From Cytospora piceicola (taxonomy: Eukaryota > Ascomycota > Sordariomycetes > Diaporthales > Cytosporaceae): a stretch of DNA of 64,000 nt. Below the pieces are notes generated by a model that saw nothing but the letters and a program-made list of their open reading frames with translations, had not been told where the DNA came from and did no database searches. Each line of letters starts with the position of its first letter. Position 1 is the stretch's first letter. Positions 46,195-59,333 of this stretch are shown here, piece after piece. The stretch lies in the NCBI GenBank assembly GCA_023375675.1, contig JALQBC010000003.1:1550001-1614000 (forward strand). Reading direction: 5' to 3'. Both the position numbers and the translations under genes were made by a program.

Positions 46195-49100
46195 ACCGTT
46201 GGGGGCCCCCGGGACTGATTGGAACGTCTTCCGTGTTTGGCAACGAAGTGGTTTCTTCTTCAGTTCTGGTCCGAGGCGGTGCTGTCGCTGATGTTGGTGG
46301 CGGTAAATACTGGTGCTGGTATTGTGGTGCTGGTGTTGTAAACCGTACTCGGTAGACAAGTAGACACCTGGGCAGGTACCTAGACTGAGTATGGCTTCCA
46401 AGGTTGGTTTCAGTCAGTCTCCTCTCGTGTCAAATCGCCCTGTGCTCGACGGTACCGTGCTCGACCACCCAGCGGAACGGGAGGACGGTTGGTTGGGTGA
46501 TTGGTCCCTGAGTTGGGTTGGGTTGGTTGGTCGCTTGATCGCTTGGTCGCTTGCAACTTCGATGGAATTTGCTTTCAGGGGACGTCTGGCCACATGAAGG
46601 AAAGGGCCAGGGATGGCCTCGAGCTTTGTGTGGAGTGGGGCGCAGAAGGACCCTTTCTGAGTTTCTGGGCGTCTGGACAGAGCTAATATTGTTAAGGGTT
46701 AGTACATCCGCACCGCTGTTGCTGGTGTGGGGATGCCTCCCGATAATAACCTTGGAACCTATCTAGCAGTCTAGGTTTCTAGCTAGGTATTTAGGTACCT
46801 GTCGACTTGGCCAGAATTTATGACCCGTTGACCAGAATCCAAGATGGAAGAGTTTCCAAGCTTCCTTTTTCAAGGTTTGGATACTACTGCTCCTTGTTAA
46901 TCTTCATATCTATGCAACATGGATTGACAATCTGGGAACACCACACATCAAAAGATATATCCAGACTCACAGCAGATCTCCACCCCGTACTATACTCCGT
47001 ACCGTGCCGGCAGGCCGGGAGTCTATTCATCAATGTTCCCTGGTAAGATGGAAGATCCCCGACGAGGATTCTAGGATAGGAGGGATCTGCCTGCAACAAA
47101 TAACGACCGACGACAATCTATTCGAAGAGGTTTATTGTCAGTCACTTGTTTCGGCGGCAACCACCATCTCTCCAATCGTCAAATCTAATCTATTCACGAA
47201 CTACCATTATCTGCTTCTTCGCTTTAATCTCAAACGGACTTGCCAAACCTGTCGCCCGTTGATGACCATGGTCCCTCCATCTTTATAACCCCGAGGACCC
47301 TGAACTGCCCAAATAGGGATGTCGATACGGAGGGAGTATAGACAATGACAGATTGATAGGATAGCTATATCCCCTCCACCCCACATAACTCACCCCCATC
47401 CATGTGTCGAGTATGCGTCCAGGGTTGATCAAGCATCAAGACCAAAAGCCTCCTCACACGTGCCTCACCAATTACTCTCTGAGCCCCCCCCCCCTATCAA
47501 GAGCATGTGTTGTCGGCATATACCCTCGTACCGGCAATCCGGGTGACGTGAAGCCCTAAAGGCCCGCCTGGCCATCTTGAAGCTCGGCCAAAGCCTTCCG
47601 CTAACAGTTATACTTCGGGTTTTACATGTGCTCAGCCTCGCGGCAGCCTGGTTGGGACAGATCGAGAACCATGTCGCGATCAGGCTCTCAAACAAATCCT
47701 GGTCGACTATGGCGCACATTCGCTTTGTCCCGACGCTCGTCAGAACCTTGCTAAGATGCGTGTTTCTGTTATAGTCCCCAAATACCAACCAGACCATGAG
47801 CCATCCTGGATCATACTGGAACATTTATATATATCACGCCAGCATACGACTTGGCTAGCCAAGCGTAGGGACCTCCCCCCTCCCCAAGAAAACAGTCCCT
47901 CCAAGCCACCGAAGCCATCGAAGGTCTCGAAGAAGCTCTGATCCTAGCAAAGCAGGCGTGATTGATGGTATGTGCCAGCGTCGTACCTGGAGTGGAACTC
48001 CATAGACACAGCGCGACATGGGTGCGAATCTGATAAATAAAACGCCCCTGCCACCCACGCATCAGTAAGATAAGGCACGCCGGTGGATTGCCTCTCTGGT
48101 TCACCGGTGTGGGGTCTATTGGGGTTTGTTCCATTCGAATGAACGAACGCCTCCATTCCTCAAGCTTTGTCAATCCAGTATTGAAGTCAGATCCAGATGT
48201 CGCCGACCTTACTGTCGACGCCGGCGACGTAAAAGCTGGGACCAGCACCAACACTGGTTCTCGGCAGCTCTCATGACATAATACCCTCCGTACGGTAATT
48301 CTGGTTTCGAGGCGCCCCTGAACACTTTTTGGAGAACCGATGGTGCTGACTGCTCAAGGGTTCCAAGGGGTTCGGTCCAGTTTATTCATCGAGGGTTGAG
48401 AAAACGAAAGTCCCTTCCTCCTTCCTGCCAATGCATCCTACTACAACCCCAATCACTCGGACGATTCTCCTTCCTGCACAGAAGTACTTCCCGGCCTCTG
48501 CTTAGTACTCTGTCACCTTGCGGTAACTTTATTTAGCGTAGCTTGAGTATGCAGTCATCTCCGAGAAATGTCTTAGGCTCATCCTACTCGTAGTAATAGA
48601 TTGTATACACCATGTAGTGCAACCTGGGCGATAGCTTGTATTTCACCCCAGTCAGTGATAATCCTGCTGTACACATCAGTGCCCGGTCTGCAGGTCCGGC
48701 GTCTGTGCGAAAGTGCAATGACCAAAAGTCTCGGACAAATCTGATCGGTTGACTATGAATTTTGCCCTGAAGATATCCCGCTCCGGGATAAAGTGACTCC
48801 TCCAGATACGCGTTTTGCTTTAATTTTCCTCTCGCCCCCACCATCCACCCTTTCTCCCTTTCACTGAAACTCTTACCGACATGATCCTTCGTATCCTTGA
48901 CCTGCGCATTGGGTTCCATAGCCAGACGACTGTACAGGGCTACTGATGAGGTGGCCCTGCTGTGCTTTCCATGCGCGACTGCACAATTGATACCAGTGAG
49001 CGCCTCTTACCGTTCCATACAGCTTCCGATGACAGGCCCAATCCATGAACTGGAAGAGCGGACCCGAACTGGGTAGGAACAAGTGATGAGTCAACCCAGG

Positions 49101-52100
49101 GTAGACAGACTAAGGACAGAAAGACAGTATCACAAAACGCGGCAGGGGAAACTTACTGGAACCGGACGGACCACTCCGTGACAGGACCTACCGCTAATAG
49201 AGATTTGCACACCGATAATGTACTACCATTACCAACCCGCTGTCCTTTCGAAGTTGCTCTCGAGACCTGCGGAAAGGGTTAGTTATTTGATCGACCGTAC
49301 AATCGTCGAAATGCTGCTGGATCACGGGAGCTACCTGCGGCCTTGTACTACATGCTCGCACAACGCGAGGGATCCAAACACCGGCGAGGTAAGGTCGGGT
49401 TTGGTTGCTGTACAGCGGACCGTCGCTGCTGTGCCACCTATCACAGCTGGTCAGAAATTTGTGATCAAGCCCCCAGCCAATGTGGTCTGTGTTGATTCTG
49501 CATCGAATATAGCAGTAGCCGTGCCGGGCTGTTCGTCTTCTCCTGGAATCCCAGACACCCTGGGATAGTCGTTCACGACCTTCTGTCCGTGGAGCTTCCT
49601 GTATCTCTGCCGCGACTGGCGGCTTCTCTGCACTCATACACTCTCATATGCCCAATCAGATGTTCTCGAACAAAATGGTCAGTTGAGAGCGGATGAAATT
49701 GTGAGAGTTTCGTCTCGTGAAGCTTGGCGTCGTAAGGAGGGACAGCGGCGTCACCCGTAGGGGTCTGAGTTTGGACGGCTGCTTGATGTATGAAATTTTC
49801 TTTGACGGGTGTTACCTGGTCGATGCAGGAGGCAATCGTACAGAGAACCTTGCCCTAAGAGGAACCGGTCCCACAGGGCCAGCCCCTGCCCGCTACTTCG
49901 ACTGGACAGAAGGTTTCCAGCGATTTCTTATGCTGAATGATGACGGGCACTTGATCTACTCCTTCACCAACACGTTGGGGGAGCGCCGCCCCAGAACCTT
50001 GTTCTCGACCTACTGATAGGTGGGCTGACATGAGATCTGATCCAATGTTTCCGATAGTCAGGGGCAGAGGTGGCCCAGCGATAGCAAATACTTGCCACGG
50101 AAATGAGAAGACGGCCACAGTTGCCCGTTGTTGTGATCGACCTGTGGCGTCCTGGGCGTCCGGCGAGCTGAACTGAATCAGCACGCGTGGCAAAGACAGC
50201 AACAGAACTTCCGATGGAAGTGAATAGCATTGAGTCCTGTCACTGACGATTCAACATGTATCGGCCTTGGATTCCCCCCTGATCGGTCGCTTGACAGATC
50301 AGAAGGGCGAGTCGGCGTCACACTGAAAGAACTTTGGGACGGCGGGGAGGCCTGGTCTCTTCCACCTGGCTTCACTTTCCCCTATTTTTCTTCCTGTTTG
50401 GCCATTTTCCTGCAATCTTCTCAACTCAACTCAATACCTCGAGACAGCGTGATTGAGCGCGGTGCAAGCCACGAGGGCTATAAATGCCCACAACATGCGG
50501 TGTTGCGGAATTACAAAAAGTGCTTGTCTCTCTCCGAGGCCGCCGGTGAATGTCTGAAGGAGATGGGCCCAACGCCGACTCAGTCGTACCGGGGACCGGA
50601 GTAGAGCAGTCATCCCGAGGCCGTTTCAGGGGGACCATCGACCGTCCCTCCCTTCCGGCTCCCCAACCGTGCAATATTCTGTCTCGAAGAGGCTTGGTGC
50701 GTCGACTGTGTGCCTCATTGTACGCAGTAGATCCGTCATAGGCGGGTTTGCGTGGGCGACCAATTGACGTATTCTGTGGGTGCAAATGTACAGGTTTTAC
50801 ACCGATGACCCGGTTGATCAAGGAAGACGAGGCTGAAATGAAAATGCGACGCCGCCAGGATGTCGTGATCGTCAGGGGAGCTTGCATGGTCAGGCAAAGC
50901 AGACGCTGGCCTCGCAGCCTGAGTACTCTCGCAGCCTCGATGCAATCAGTCAGTGATTCGACCCATCACCCTTGAATTGCAAATGCCATACCCATCGCCA
51001 ATTCAGCATCTTCTCACTCTTTGCCGTTTCGAGGCTCAAGAGACGGTCTGGACCTTCGTGTCGTTTGATCGCAATTCCCGATCCACAAACAGGGTTCAAA
51101 GACAACCCACCCACCCTTTTGTGTGCTTGCTTGCAGCCGATTATTGAAATGATGACAAGGGTCATTTTCAGCGGCCATGTGTCAAATTTCAAGACCGGGG
51201 AACGGGCCCGGAAGCGTGGGTCAATCAAAAACGGAAGTCCTGCCGCGGGCCACTGGTCCTAGCTTCGCGCGGGGCAGTAAGTTTGGGAACCCCCATGTGC
51301 CCCGGGCTTCAAGGATAACACTGCTGTAAATGCACTGTACGGATTTATTACAGCAAATACATCCAGGCTCCACTCCGACGCGTGCCGGGACTCATCAACG
51401 CGCATCGGTGAACACGCTGATAAGCAGACCGCCTTTATCGTAAGTTTTCTCGCTGTCTCACTGTTGGTACGGCTGTACAGGAATATACATAGAGAGTCGT
51501 CCAGATTGGAGGGTCTAGCTCTGCATGTACATCCGAGAGCACGGCCGATTATCTTGCTGCTGCTATAGTATAGCATCGTACCTGAAACGAAGATCTCGAG
51601 GTTTGAAAAGGGGGTTTCCGTGAACGGTTCGGGACGGCGTAAGGTCCAAACAGCAGCTTGAGAACTGAGATTCAGCACCAATCATCGGGACCAAACCGCA
51701 GAACCAGTTGGTCGAACGCCAAAGTTTGGACATAATTGAGAGAAGAAAGAGCCCTTCCAGGTCTGTCTGTAAGGGACATCGTTTTGTACGAATAGCGATG
51801 AATGGGCCCCGATTAGGGAACCCTCATAGCCGGTGTGTAGCAACCATGAGTTGGCATCTTGTCGCTCTGTTCGTAATTCGTATGGCTAGTATGCAGGAGT
51901 GCCCGATATATGCTCGATGCGACGACGCGGCATTCGTAGCCATAGAAGTTCTCATATACTCGTCAGACATCACCGCCATGATGAGGCACCCCGCCAGACG
52001 ATTTCTGCCATTTCCAATCGCGGGCTCCTCAAGTCCTCAGCTTCCGCGTCCGATGTCTCCACCCCCCCAAGAACGACACCCGTGACTGCCGTGCCAAAAA

Positions 52101-53940
52101 CGAACCCGATGGGGCAAAGCTGCCTGCAATTTGGCGGGCCTTCCGAGACCGTAATTTAACGGGGTGCCTAGCTCCCAGCAGTCATGTACTTTCCGTATGT
52201 ACACTACATACAGAAGACAGACGCACGCCAAGATGTGAGATCAATGCAGGAAACCCGTCTCCCACGGCTGGGCAGAGACGGACAGAGGGAGAGGGAGAGT
52301 TTTCGTAAGCAGTTGTGTTTGCTCAACCGACACCTAAGATTCGATATGAGGACTGTCGGCAGGGCAGCCATGGTCTTCCAAGGTTGATTATGCGGTACCT
52401 TGCAGGGGATCTGTGCTAAACGATAAGTCATCCAAGTTTGACCAAGGTCTGACAGAGAGGCAGAGGCCCCCATCCCTGAAGCCTGGCACATGGGGTTTCC
52501 TGATTGTCCGCCTGCTGTTCTAGAAGCCGTCAATCCGTTGCAAGCAACAAGGAGCAGAGACAAGTCGATGACGTTGGTTCATTCAAACCCACTCTCATGC
52601 CGTGCTGACCGTCACAATCGGTCATAAGCGAGTGATCCGAGTTTCTTTCGTGATGCCTCTTGTGCTGGACTCCACAAGGCTTTTGAGTCCCCAGAAGTCA
52701 ATCCCCAGAAGAACAAACTTGGAAGGCCGTTTTTAGCTTCGGTGAGGTCAGGTGGATCTCTAGGAGCTCCCAGGCCTGCCAGGTGCCCCGCGGCGCGGAC
52801 GGCAGACGCACACGTGTAATTGCTGGATGTCGAAGGAACCGGCTACTAGCTAATTTCATCAATGGTGCAACGGCCGGCGGTGTCCAGATCCATGCTACCG
52901 GAACCCCTCATTTTTGCTGAAGTGCTTTCCAAGGCTGGCTTTGCCCCGCAGTCAATCATCGCTAGACCGTCAGGCTGACTGACCGACTTCAATTCTGCCC
53001 GTCTTAATGTCGCTGTCGGGAAGTGTGTTTCTCAAGCCAGCGTTGTTGAAGATGCGGGGAAACAGAGGGAATCATTGCCGGTAGTTAAGCAGCCAAAGGA
53101 CGGCTGATGGAGCTTCGCAAATTGGAAAGGGGGAAACCCAGGAAGGAGAGGTTGATGATGTTGGATTGGAGGCCGTGGGGTGCATACCGATGGCCGTCGA
53201 TAATTGGACAAAGACGGCTGAAATGCGGTTTGGTACCAGCCTCACTTTGAGATGCAGTAGCGATTGACTCTGCAGATGAACATGCAGGTCAGCCAGCAAT
53301 ATCCCCTCGCTTCATATCCGCTGGTGTGTCCACTAGGCCGCTATTTCGGGACACTCTTGAGGACGCGAGGGCGAATTTTTCACCAGTCGGTAGTAAGTAC
53401 CAGAGAGTGGAGTGACTTACACACCGGCACCACCCTCACAGACTTGTAGCTGGTATTGGCCTGGAAGCAGGCAGGTACTGCTGTGTACTTGGGTACATAC
53501 CATGTACCTATACCACAAGCAAGTCGTGTACGATGTGGCTGACGGGGGAGAAACCATTTTGATCTTGATGGCAACAGTAGGTGTGCAACGTGGCTCGTTC
53601 TCCTATTCATGCCCAGGTGCTCACGTATCACGAGGTTCGCAGCTGTCGACGACGACGACGGTGGTGGTGGACCAGTAATGTAAGAAAAAGGACAGTTGAC
53701 CGCCTTCAAATTTTGGTGACGGTATCCAAGGATGTTCTATCCACTTTTTGAATGCCAGCCCAGAGGTGGAATGCAGTTGCGTCGCGAGACAGCTCATCAA
53801 TGAAGCGCACAACGTGAGAAAATTCATCAATAGAGCGACAAGATCGGGGCAGCTTGGCAGGACGGACAGTGATCGATATCGGCTCTACAGTACTAGAATG
53901 TACAGGTTCAGCAGCAGCAGGTAATGGCTCGGGGCCCGAA

Positions 53941-53976
53941 GATCTTCCTAAACAGCGAGATCTTCCAAAACAGCGA
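53941..53976. repeat. Two-copy 18-base direct repeat
   Basis: GATCTTCC(T/A)AAACAGCGA occurs twice head to tail with one mismatch, in intergenic DNA. Confidence 0.85.
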
Positions 53977-54076
53977 GAGAAACCTTGGAAAAGGGAAGCC
54001 GGAGCTGGCAGGGCGGGCTGGCGGGATGATGAACGGTACCCAAGGCTTCAAGCACAGTAGGGTTGGAGGGGGCAAC

Positions 54077-54103
54077 CATGGATCATGGACCATGGACCAT
54101 GGA
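54077..54103. repeat. (CATGGAC)n tandem repeat
   Basis: Three to four copies of a CATGGAC/CATGGAT unit in intergenic DNA upstream of the C2H2 gene. Confidence 0.85.
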
Positions 54104-54918
54104 GGGGCTGGTTTGGGTGCTGCTCCTTCCATAGTAGCTAAAACTCTAACACTGTGCTCGTCCGACTTGTCCTCGTGTTCACTTGCTCACCTGAGAGAAC
54201 ACCCCGTCCTACTGTGTAAACGCACTAGGCTACATACCTGACCCTGGGGCTGCTGGGGAGCGTGGCCAGGATACGCACCGCGACTTTGGAGCCAAGGCTT
54301 GTCTCATACTTAAGTACTTAAGTAAGTTTATAGATTTGTATACCTGGCCCGTGTACCTGCCCTTCAGTACGTTCATGTGGGTGGTGCATTGAAAACCTTG
54401 GAAGTCGGAGGGGCAGCATCAATCGAGAACATGTACATACTATATAAACTCACTACGTACCCCTAGTGTCTTTAAGCCCTTTATAGCCCCTCTAAGCTCG
54501 GGGGACCCCACTCTTTTTGCAGGTGGGATGGAAAGCAACTGGGAGATACTACTATAGTACGTCTGTGTTGGCTTATATTTCCTGTCAAGCTCCAGGTACT
54601 ACTCTACTGCAGCAGGTACCAACCCCGCTGCAGCAATCTCACAGTCCCAGTCCCCCGCTAGCCCCTCTAGGTTTACGCTGTTTTGCTGGCTGGTGCCCCC
54701 TCAGCAAGGGCTCCTCCTTTTCCTCTTGATCTCCCTCCGTTTGTAATTCACCCCTCCTCTCCTCCCACTTTACACAACCATTTTCGTTACTACCAACATC
54801 ATTGTCCTTTCGAGTCGGCGACCACATCTTGCATCAACGCAAGACCCTTTTCCAGTCTTTGAAATCCGATTTGGCTCCTGCAGCCATCTTACCCCCATTC
54901 GTTCCATCAGTCTCTTCC

Positions 54919-54981
54919 ATGACCCGTATATCGACCCAAATGAACTACATCGCCCCTCAAAGTCAAGTCGACACACTTTAA
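54919..54981 (+). other. Upstream ORF in the leader of the C2H2 gene
   Basis: ATG 54919 opens a 20-codon frame ending TAA 54979-54981, 216 bases before the main ATG. CT-rich DNA at about 54710-54790 suggests transcription starts upstream of it, so it is probably within the transcript. It could lower translation of the main frame. Confidence 0.4.
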
Positions 54982-55197
54982 ATCCCACGGGAGCGCGTGC
55001 GAGCGAGCGAGGAGTTAGGAACGATTTCAACTATCGTTCTAGGAGGGTGTCAATCCGATTTCCGAGTGCCCCGACCGTCGTTGCCAACCGTCGCTTTCAA
55101 ATTACTTCGTCGTCGCTGTTCTTGCCGTTGCTGGAAGTAACTTCCTGCTTCCGCAAAACCTGTTCGACAACATCCACGCGACAGACCAACTTCCACG

Positions 55198-57851
55198 ATG
55201 CCAGGTGCAAGCGTTGCAGCTGTGCCCGCGCCAGCCAACGCGTCTACGACGCCGGCCTCGCGAAAGACCTCACTCGCACCAGAGAGGAAGTACAAATGCC
55301 AATTTTGCGCCAGAGCTTTCAGCAGAAGCGAACACCGAAGCAGACATGAACGATCACGTATGTGCATCCCTGGGTTACTGTTGTCCCGGCGCCCTGCAAA
55401 ATCCACTTCCCCACTACTTTATGCTGGTGACTTTCTGGTGTTACACATGTTGAAAGCGCAAATCTTTCGTCCCGAGTAGGCTTGTGTGCTGACGGTATTG
55501 TTTGCAGATACCAAGGAGCGACCTTTCAAGTGCATGAAGTGTCGCAGCACCTTCGTCCGACGCGATTTGCTCCTGAGACACGACCGAACCGTTCACGCAA
55601 AAGACGGCGGTGTTCCACTCCACAGCGATGGGAAGCGTCGAGGTGGTCCTAAGCCCAAGGCTGTCGCAGGTCCTGCGAAGCCTTCGCTTGCCCTCGATAG
55701 TCCAGCACTGGAGCAGCTTGAAGCCAGCGGCGAGGGTATTTTCGATGTTGAAACTGCGGCCATGCTTGTTGCTGACCTTCACCACAAAGCTACTGCTGTG
55801 ATGCAATCGAATAGCAGTCCGTTCGAACCAAGCCAACCCATACCTTTCGCGAAAAACGGCAACGCTATCATGGACCCCCCCACCGTGACCTACCCCAACG
55901 GCACAATCGGCCTTCCTCAATGGGACCAGTTTGTTCACAGCGAGCCACAAAATCACTCGGTCTCTTCCTCTTCAGGCCCTGGCTCGTTTGTTTCTCAGCA
56001 GTCATTCGCCAGCTCCAGCACCGTCCAGCCACAGTCCAACATGGTACCTGCTCGCCATGACAGTGGCCTTGATTCCACACCATCACAGTCTGCGACCCAC
56101 TCCTACCAGACATCTGCTACGAGCACACCTACTTCCCAATCGCCCTACCCTTCGCACAGCACGCAGAACCATGCCGAAGCTCACCAAAATTCGGCCGGCT
56201 TCAAGCCGCCTCAAGTGGCCAACGATGTAGAGCGCAACATGATCTTGGACAACGTACATCACAGCGATACCGAGCGTGCCATTCCGAGTGGATTCAAGAT
56301 GCCCAATCTTGAGCGCCTGAACCGATACCTCTCAACTTACTTCGGCATGTTCCACCACCACCTGCCCTTTCTGCATCCGTCATCCTTCGAGCCCACCAAG
56401 GTGTCTGCTCCGTTGCTTTTGGCTGTCCTCTCTGTCGGTGCCCTTTACGCCTTTGACCAGGAACAGGCGTTTATGCTCCACGTTGGAAGCAAGGTGCTTA
56501 TCAATGAGTTTCTGCAGAACAAGGAGAACTTCAGTTCTCGCAAGTGCCCATTGTGGGCTATGCAGAGTTCCCTTGTGAATATGGTGTTTGCCACTTGGAG
56601 TGGTGACCCTAAGGGGCTCGAGTGGGCTTGCTCTATCAAAAGTCTCCTGGCAAACATGGTGGCTGGCAATCGTTACGAGCTAAAGCTGAGACAAGAAGCT
56701 CGCGGGGGTCGACCACCAACCCGAGCTGAGTGGGTAGAGGATGAGGAATGCCGACGCACCTACTACGCAGTGTACATCTTCTTCGGCCTCCTCACCCTCT
56801 CGTACAACCATACGCCCGCTATCGGCTTCAACGAGTTTGAGGACCTACTACTCCCGTCTACTGAAGCTCTTTGGAACCTCCATGTGATCGATGAGGTGAC
56901 ATGGCAAGAACAGCTTGCAGCTTCTGTGGGAGTCACGTTCATGGATGCTCACTCTAAGCTATTTCAGGGCGAGACGCTCAGGTACAGTGCATTTGCTACT
57001 CGTGTCATGATCAATGCACTTTTCCTTGAGGTTTGGTACCACAAGCGCAGCCCGGAGGCCCTGCAAGATGTGGTCACCGAGTACAAGCTCAGGCTCGCTC
57101 TGGAGACGTGGGAGAAATCTCTTGACCTCTGCGAGCTCGAGGCCGCCACGGTGCCCGTCATTTCCCCTCACCAGGGCCACCCATTGATATTCAATGCTAT
57201 GGCTATGTTCCGCAATGCGCGAGCTCGACTCGAAGTCGACCTCAAGACCGTCCAGGAAGCTCTTCGTTACCATGACCCGTACGAAGTCGCTGCGGCGATG
57301 TCAAACGCGCGGGACCGTGTCAAGCGCTCCACCGAAATGATCAAGGTGATCCAAGAGTGCTACAACTGCATTGAGACGGCCGTGACTCAGGGTGTGCGTT
57401 GGGTCGCGCGCACGTCGCCAACCAACTGGAGTATCGAACACCCTCTGTGCGGGATGGATCTTATGATAATTCTCAGCCTCTGGCTCTACCGTCTGGAACA
57501 TGATGAGGAGCCTGCAAACGAGGAAGAGACGGCCATGTACAACAAGATTCGACTGCTGTTCGAGAAGGACTTGGACCAGGCGTACATATCGCAGCTTGGC
57601 TCGGTTGTGGCTCGTCTTTGGGGTTCAATGCTCGACGAGGTGGTTGTGTGGGGGTAAGTCCTGGCAATATGTTATCATCCCATTCACACATACAGCTAGC
57701 TAACAAGGACCACAGAGTGACCCGACTGATGGGTGAATCCTTCCGCCTCCATTCTCAAGCGCTGGTCGGCTACGTCGATGACATTGAAATGTCGGACAAC
57801 GTCTCGACTCCCTCGATGTCACAAGGTGGTGACGAAGACAGTGTGTATTGA
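55198..57851 (+). CDS. C2H2 zinc-finger regulator with fungal-specific TF domain
   Basis: Exons 55198-55357, 55508-57653 and 57716-57851 join in phase to 813 residues. Two tandem C2H2 fingers lie at about residues 33-85: YKCQFCARAFSRSEHRSRHERSH, split by intron 1 at its last His codon, then FKCMKCRSTFVRRDLLLRHDRTVH, joined by a TKERP linker. A Ser/Gln/Pro-rich region follows, then a fungal-specific transcription factor domain from about 285 on (LERLNRYLSTYFGMFHHHLP, FLHPSSF, LLLAVLSVGALYAFD, ECRRTYYAVYIFFGLL). Nuclear DNA-binding regulator of a filamentous-fungal C2H2-plus-Fungal_trans type; targets cannot be named from sequence. The finger-spanning intron has GTATGT, CTGAC and CAG. The long leader and the 9.7 kb gene-poor upstream interval suggest elaborate regulation, which is inference. 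Confidence 0.93.
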
Positions 57852-59329
57852 TCACGGCGATGAGTAATGATGCCTGCTTTTCTATTTCTGTTATTGGGCA
57901 TTTCCTTAGCATATACCTTGCGCCTCCGGTTGCTTGATTTCATGGTCTGGTTCTGGCGTGGGGCAAGGGGTCGCCGTCTTCGGTTTCCGGTTTTTATTTT
58001 CTTTACTCTCTTGCATTTGCCTCCGCGTCTGCGTCTTTGAGAATGGTCAATGGCAATAATTAGGGAGGGGGGCAGGTTGGCGAAAAGCCCGGTCATGCGT
58101 TTGGTCCTGGTCCTTTCAAGGTGGCGGGAAAGGTGAGGGCTCACATACCCTCGGGCGCGAGACCTGCCCAGGTAATACTGCTTCTGCACATACGAATGGG
58201 TCGTTGGCTGGTCCCAATGGGAGGATTATTTTTCTCCTTGTCTATTAGCTACGGCACCTCTACCGGATACTTTAATCCTCCCCTATGCCCTCTGTTGTCT
58301 CTTTATTTGTTGTTCTGCTTGCTTGTTTTGTTTGTCTTCCTCTTCTCCTGATACCTTGTTCGATACTCATCCGCGATGTTTCTGCTCTTCCTGATGCTTT
58401 GCGATGTTTCCAGCTTTTCGTTATTGTTCTTTACGGTGTACTAGAGATGGACATGGGATGTTGATGACCTGGTTGGGAGGAGGTTGGGGCGGGATTGAGT
58501 CAGGGCCAGCCAGACCAATATAAGGACGAAGTTCGCGGTGAAACTGCTTTAATGATGGGACGTTTCGGCGTCTATAATTGTGAAGTTTATAGAAGCAGGC
58601 AGCCCTCCCCAGTGTAGCGTTCAAGCAAAATCGCTTCTCTTTCAAGTCAGCTACACCGGATAGCAGTTCCCTTCTTCTGGTGATGCGTGACCGCTCCCAG
58701 CTCATTGACTAGAGATATAAGTACTTATGTATATCACCGCCGGGGACGGCAACATGCCCGGTCTGCGTTACGATGACAGCTCGGAGGCTGAGAGACTATG
58801 TAAGTGTTTATCATCTAGACACGCAACGTCAGCATCATTATTTGACCTGATGGAAATCGCACCGGGTTTCTGCGTGCTGCACCCGGTCTGGTAGTTCGTT
58901 TTTCCTTATCCGCCAGCTCTTTTCGATACACATCCCCTTGCATGATCGCAGGGCTCCCTGTCTCATATCACCGCCAATTAACAATGGCCTTTTGATGGTG
59001 GCGGAGAAATGCGATTGTACATGGGCGCCCGTAGCAGGAAGGCACCTAACAATTTCCATTTCAGTCACCCGATCCGGTGAGTTTCAAGGCGGTGACTAAC
59101 GACCAGGGCGCATATGCTTTTACCTCGTGTTCTTGCGTCGTGTTACACACTCTCTCTATTGCGCAGATTGCCTGTAACACCGAGCTTTGCAAAAGCAAAC
59201 AGCTGCGAGCACCCTAATTGAGATAGCGGGACATTGGCAGTCATTTGCGACGGCGACGGCGGCGGCAACGGCGACAACGATACAACTGAACACAACAGAC
59301 ATATACATGGTATTCCTGAGACGAGCAAT
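57852..59329. other. Intergenic region
   Basis: About 1.5 kb between the C2H2 gene and GH16. The first part is probably 3' UTR, T-rich around 58240-58430. No other gene is supported. The end includes a short upstream ORF at 59307-59333. Confidence 0.55.
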
Positions 59330-59333
59330 ATGA
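59307..59333 (+). promoter_or_regulatory. uORF overlapping the GH16 start (ATGA)
   Basis: ATG 59307 starts an 8-codon frame (MVFLRRAI) whose TGA (59331-59333) overlaps the GH16 ATG (59330-59332) in the sequence ATGA. If it is in the transcript, ribosomes would stop exactly at the main start, a layout suited to termination-reinitiation control. Confidence 0.45.

Larger units (their letters stand above)
45491..55197. other. 9.7 kb gene-poor interval
   Basis: No frame on either strand shows a known motif, coding composition or a convincing splice solution. The left end holds the promoter of the Ras GEF and the right end that of the C2H2 factor. Base composition is near even, so this is not an obvious AT-rich, RIP-mutated transposon graveyard, and no terminal repeats were seen. 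It contains CCTAGGTA-type palindromes (45971, 46375, 46771-46803), GTAC-rich stretches near 53470-53525, and small tandem repeats. The interval may hold long leaders, non-coding RNAs or regulatory DNA. Confidence 0.55.

Noticed and set aside
47811..48254. Minus-strand frame of 147 codons in the gene-poor interval
   Set aside because: No ATG at a sensible start, no motif; part of the frame is interrupted by low-complexity C/T runs.
49789..49860. ATG followed by a signal-peptide-like MKFSLTGVTW
   Set aside because: Closes after fewer than 25 codons with no convincing donor; too short to call a secreted protein.
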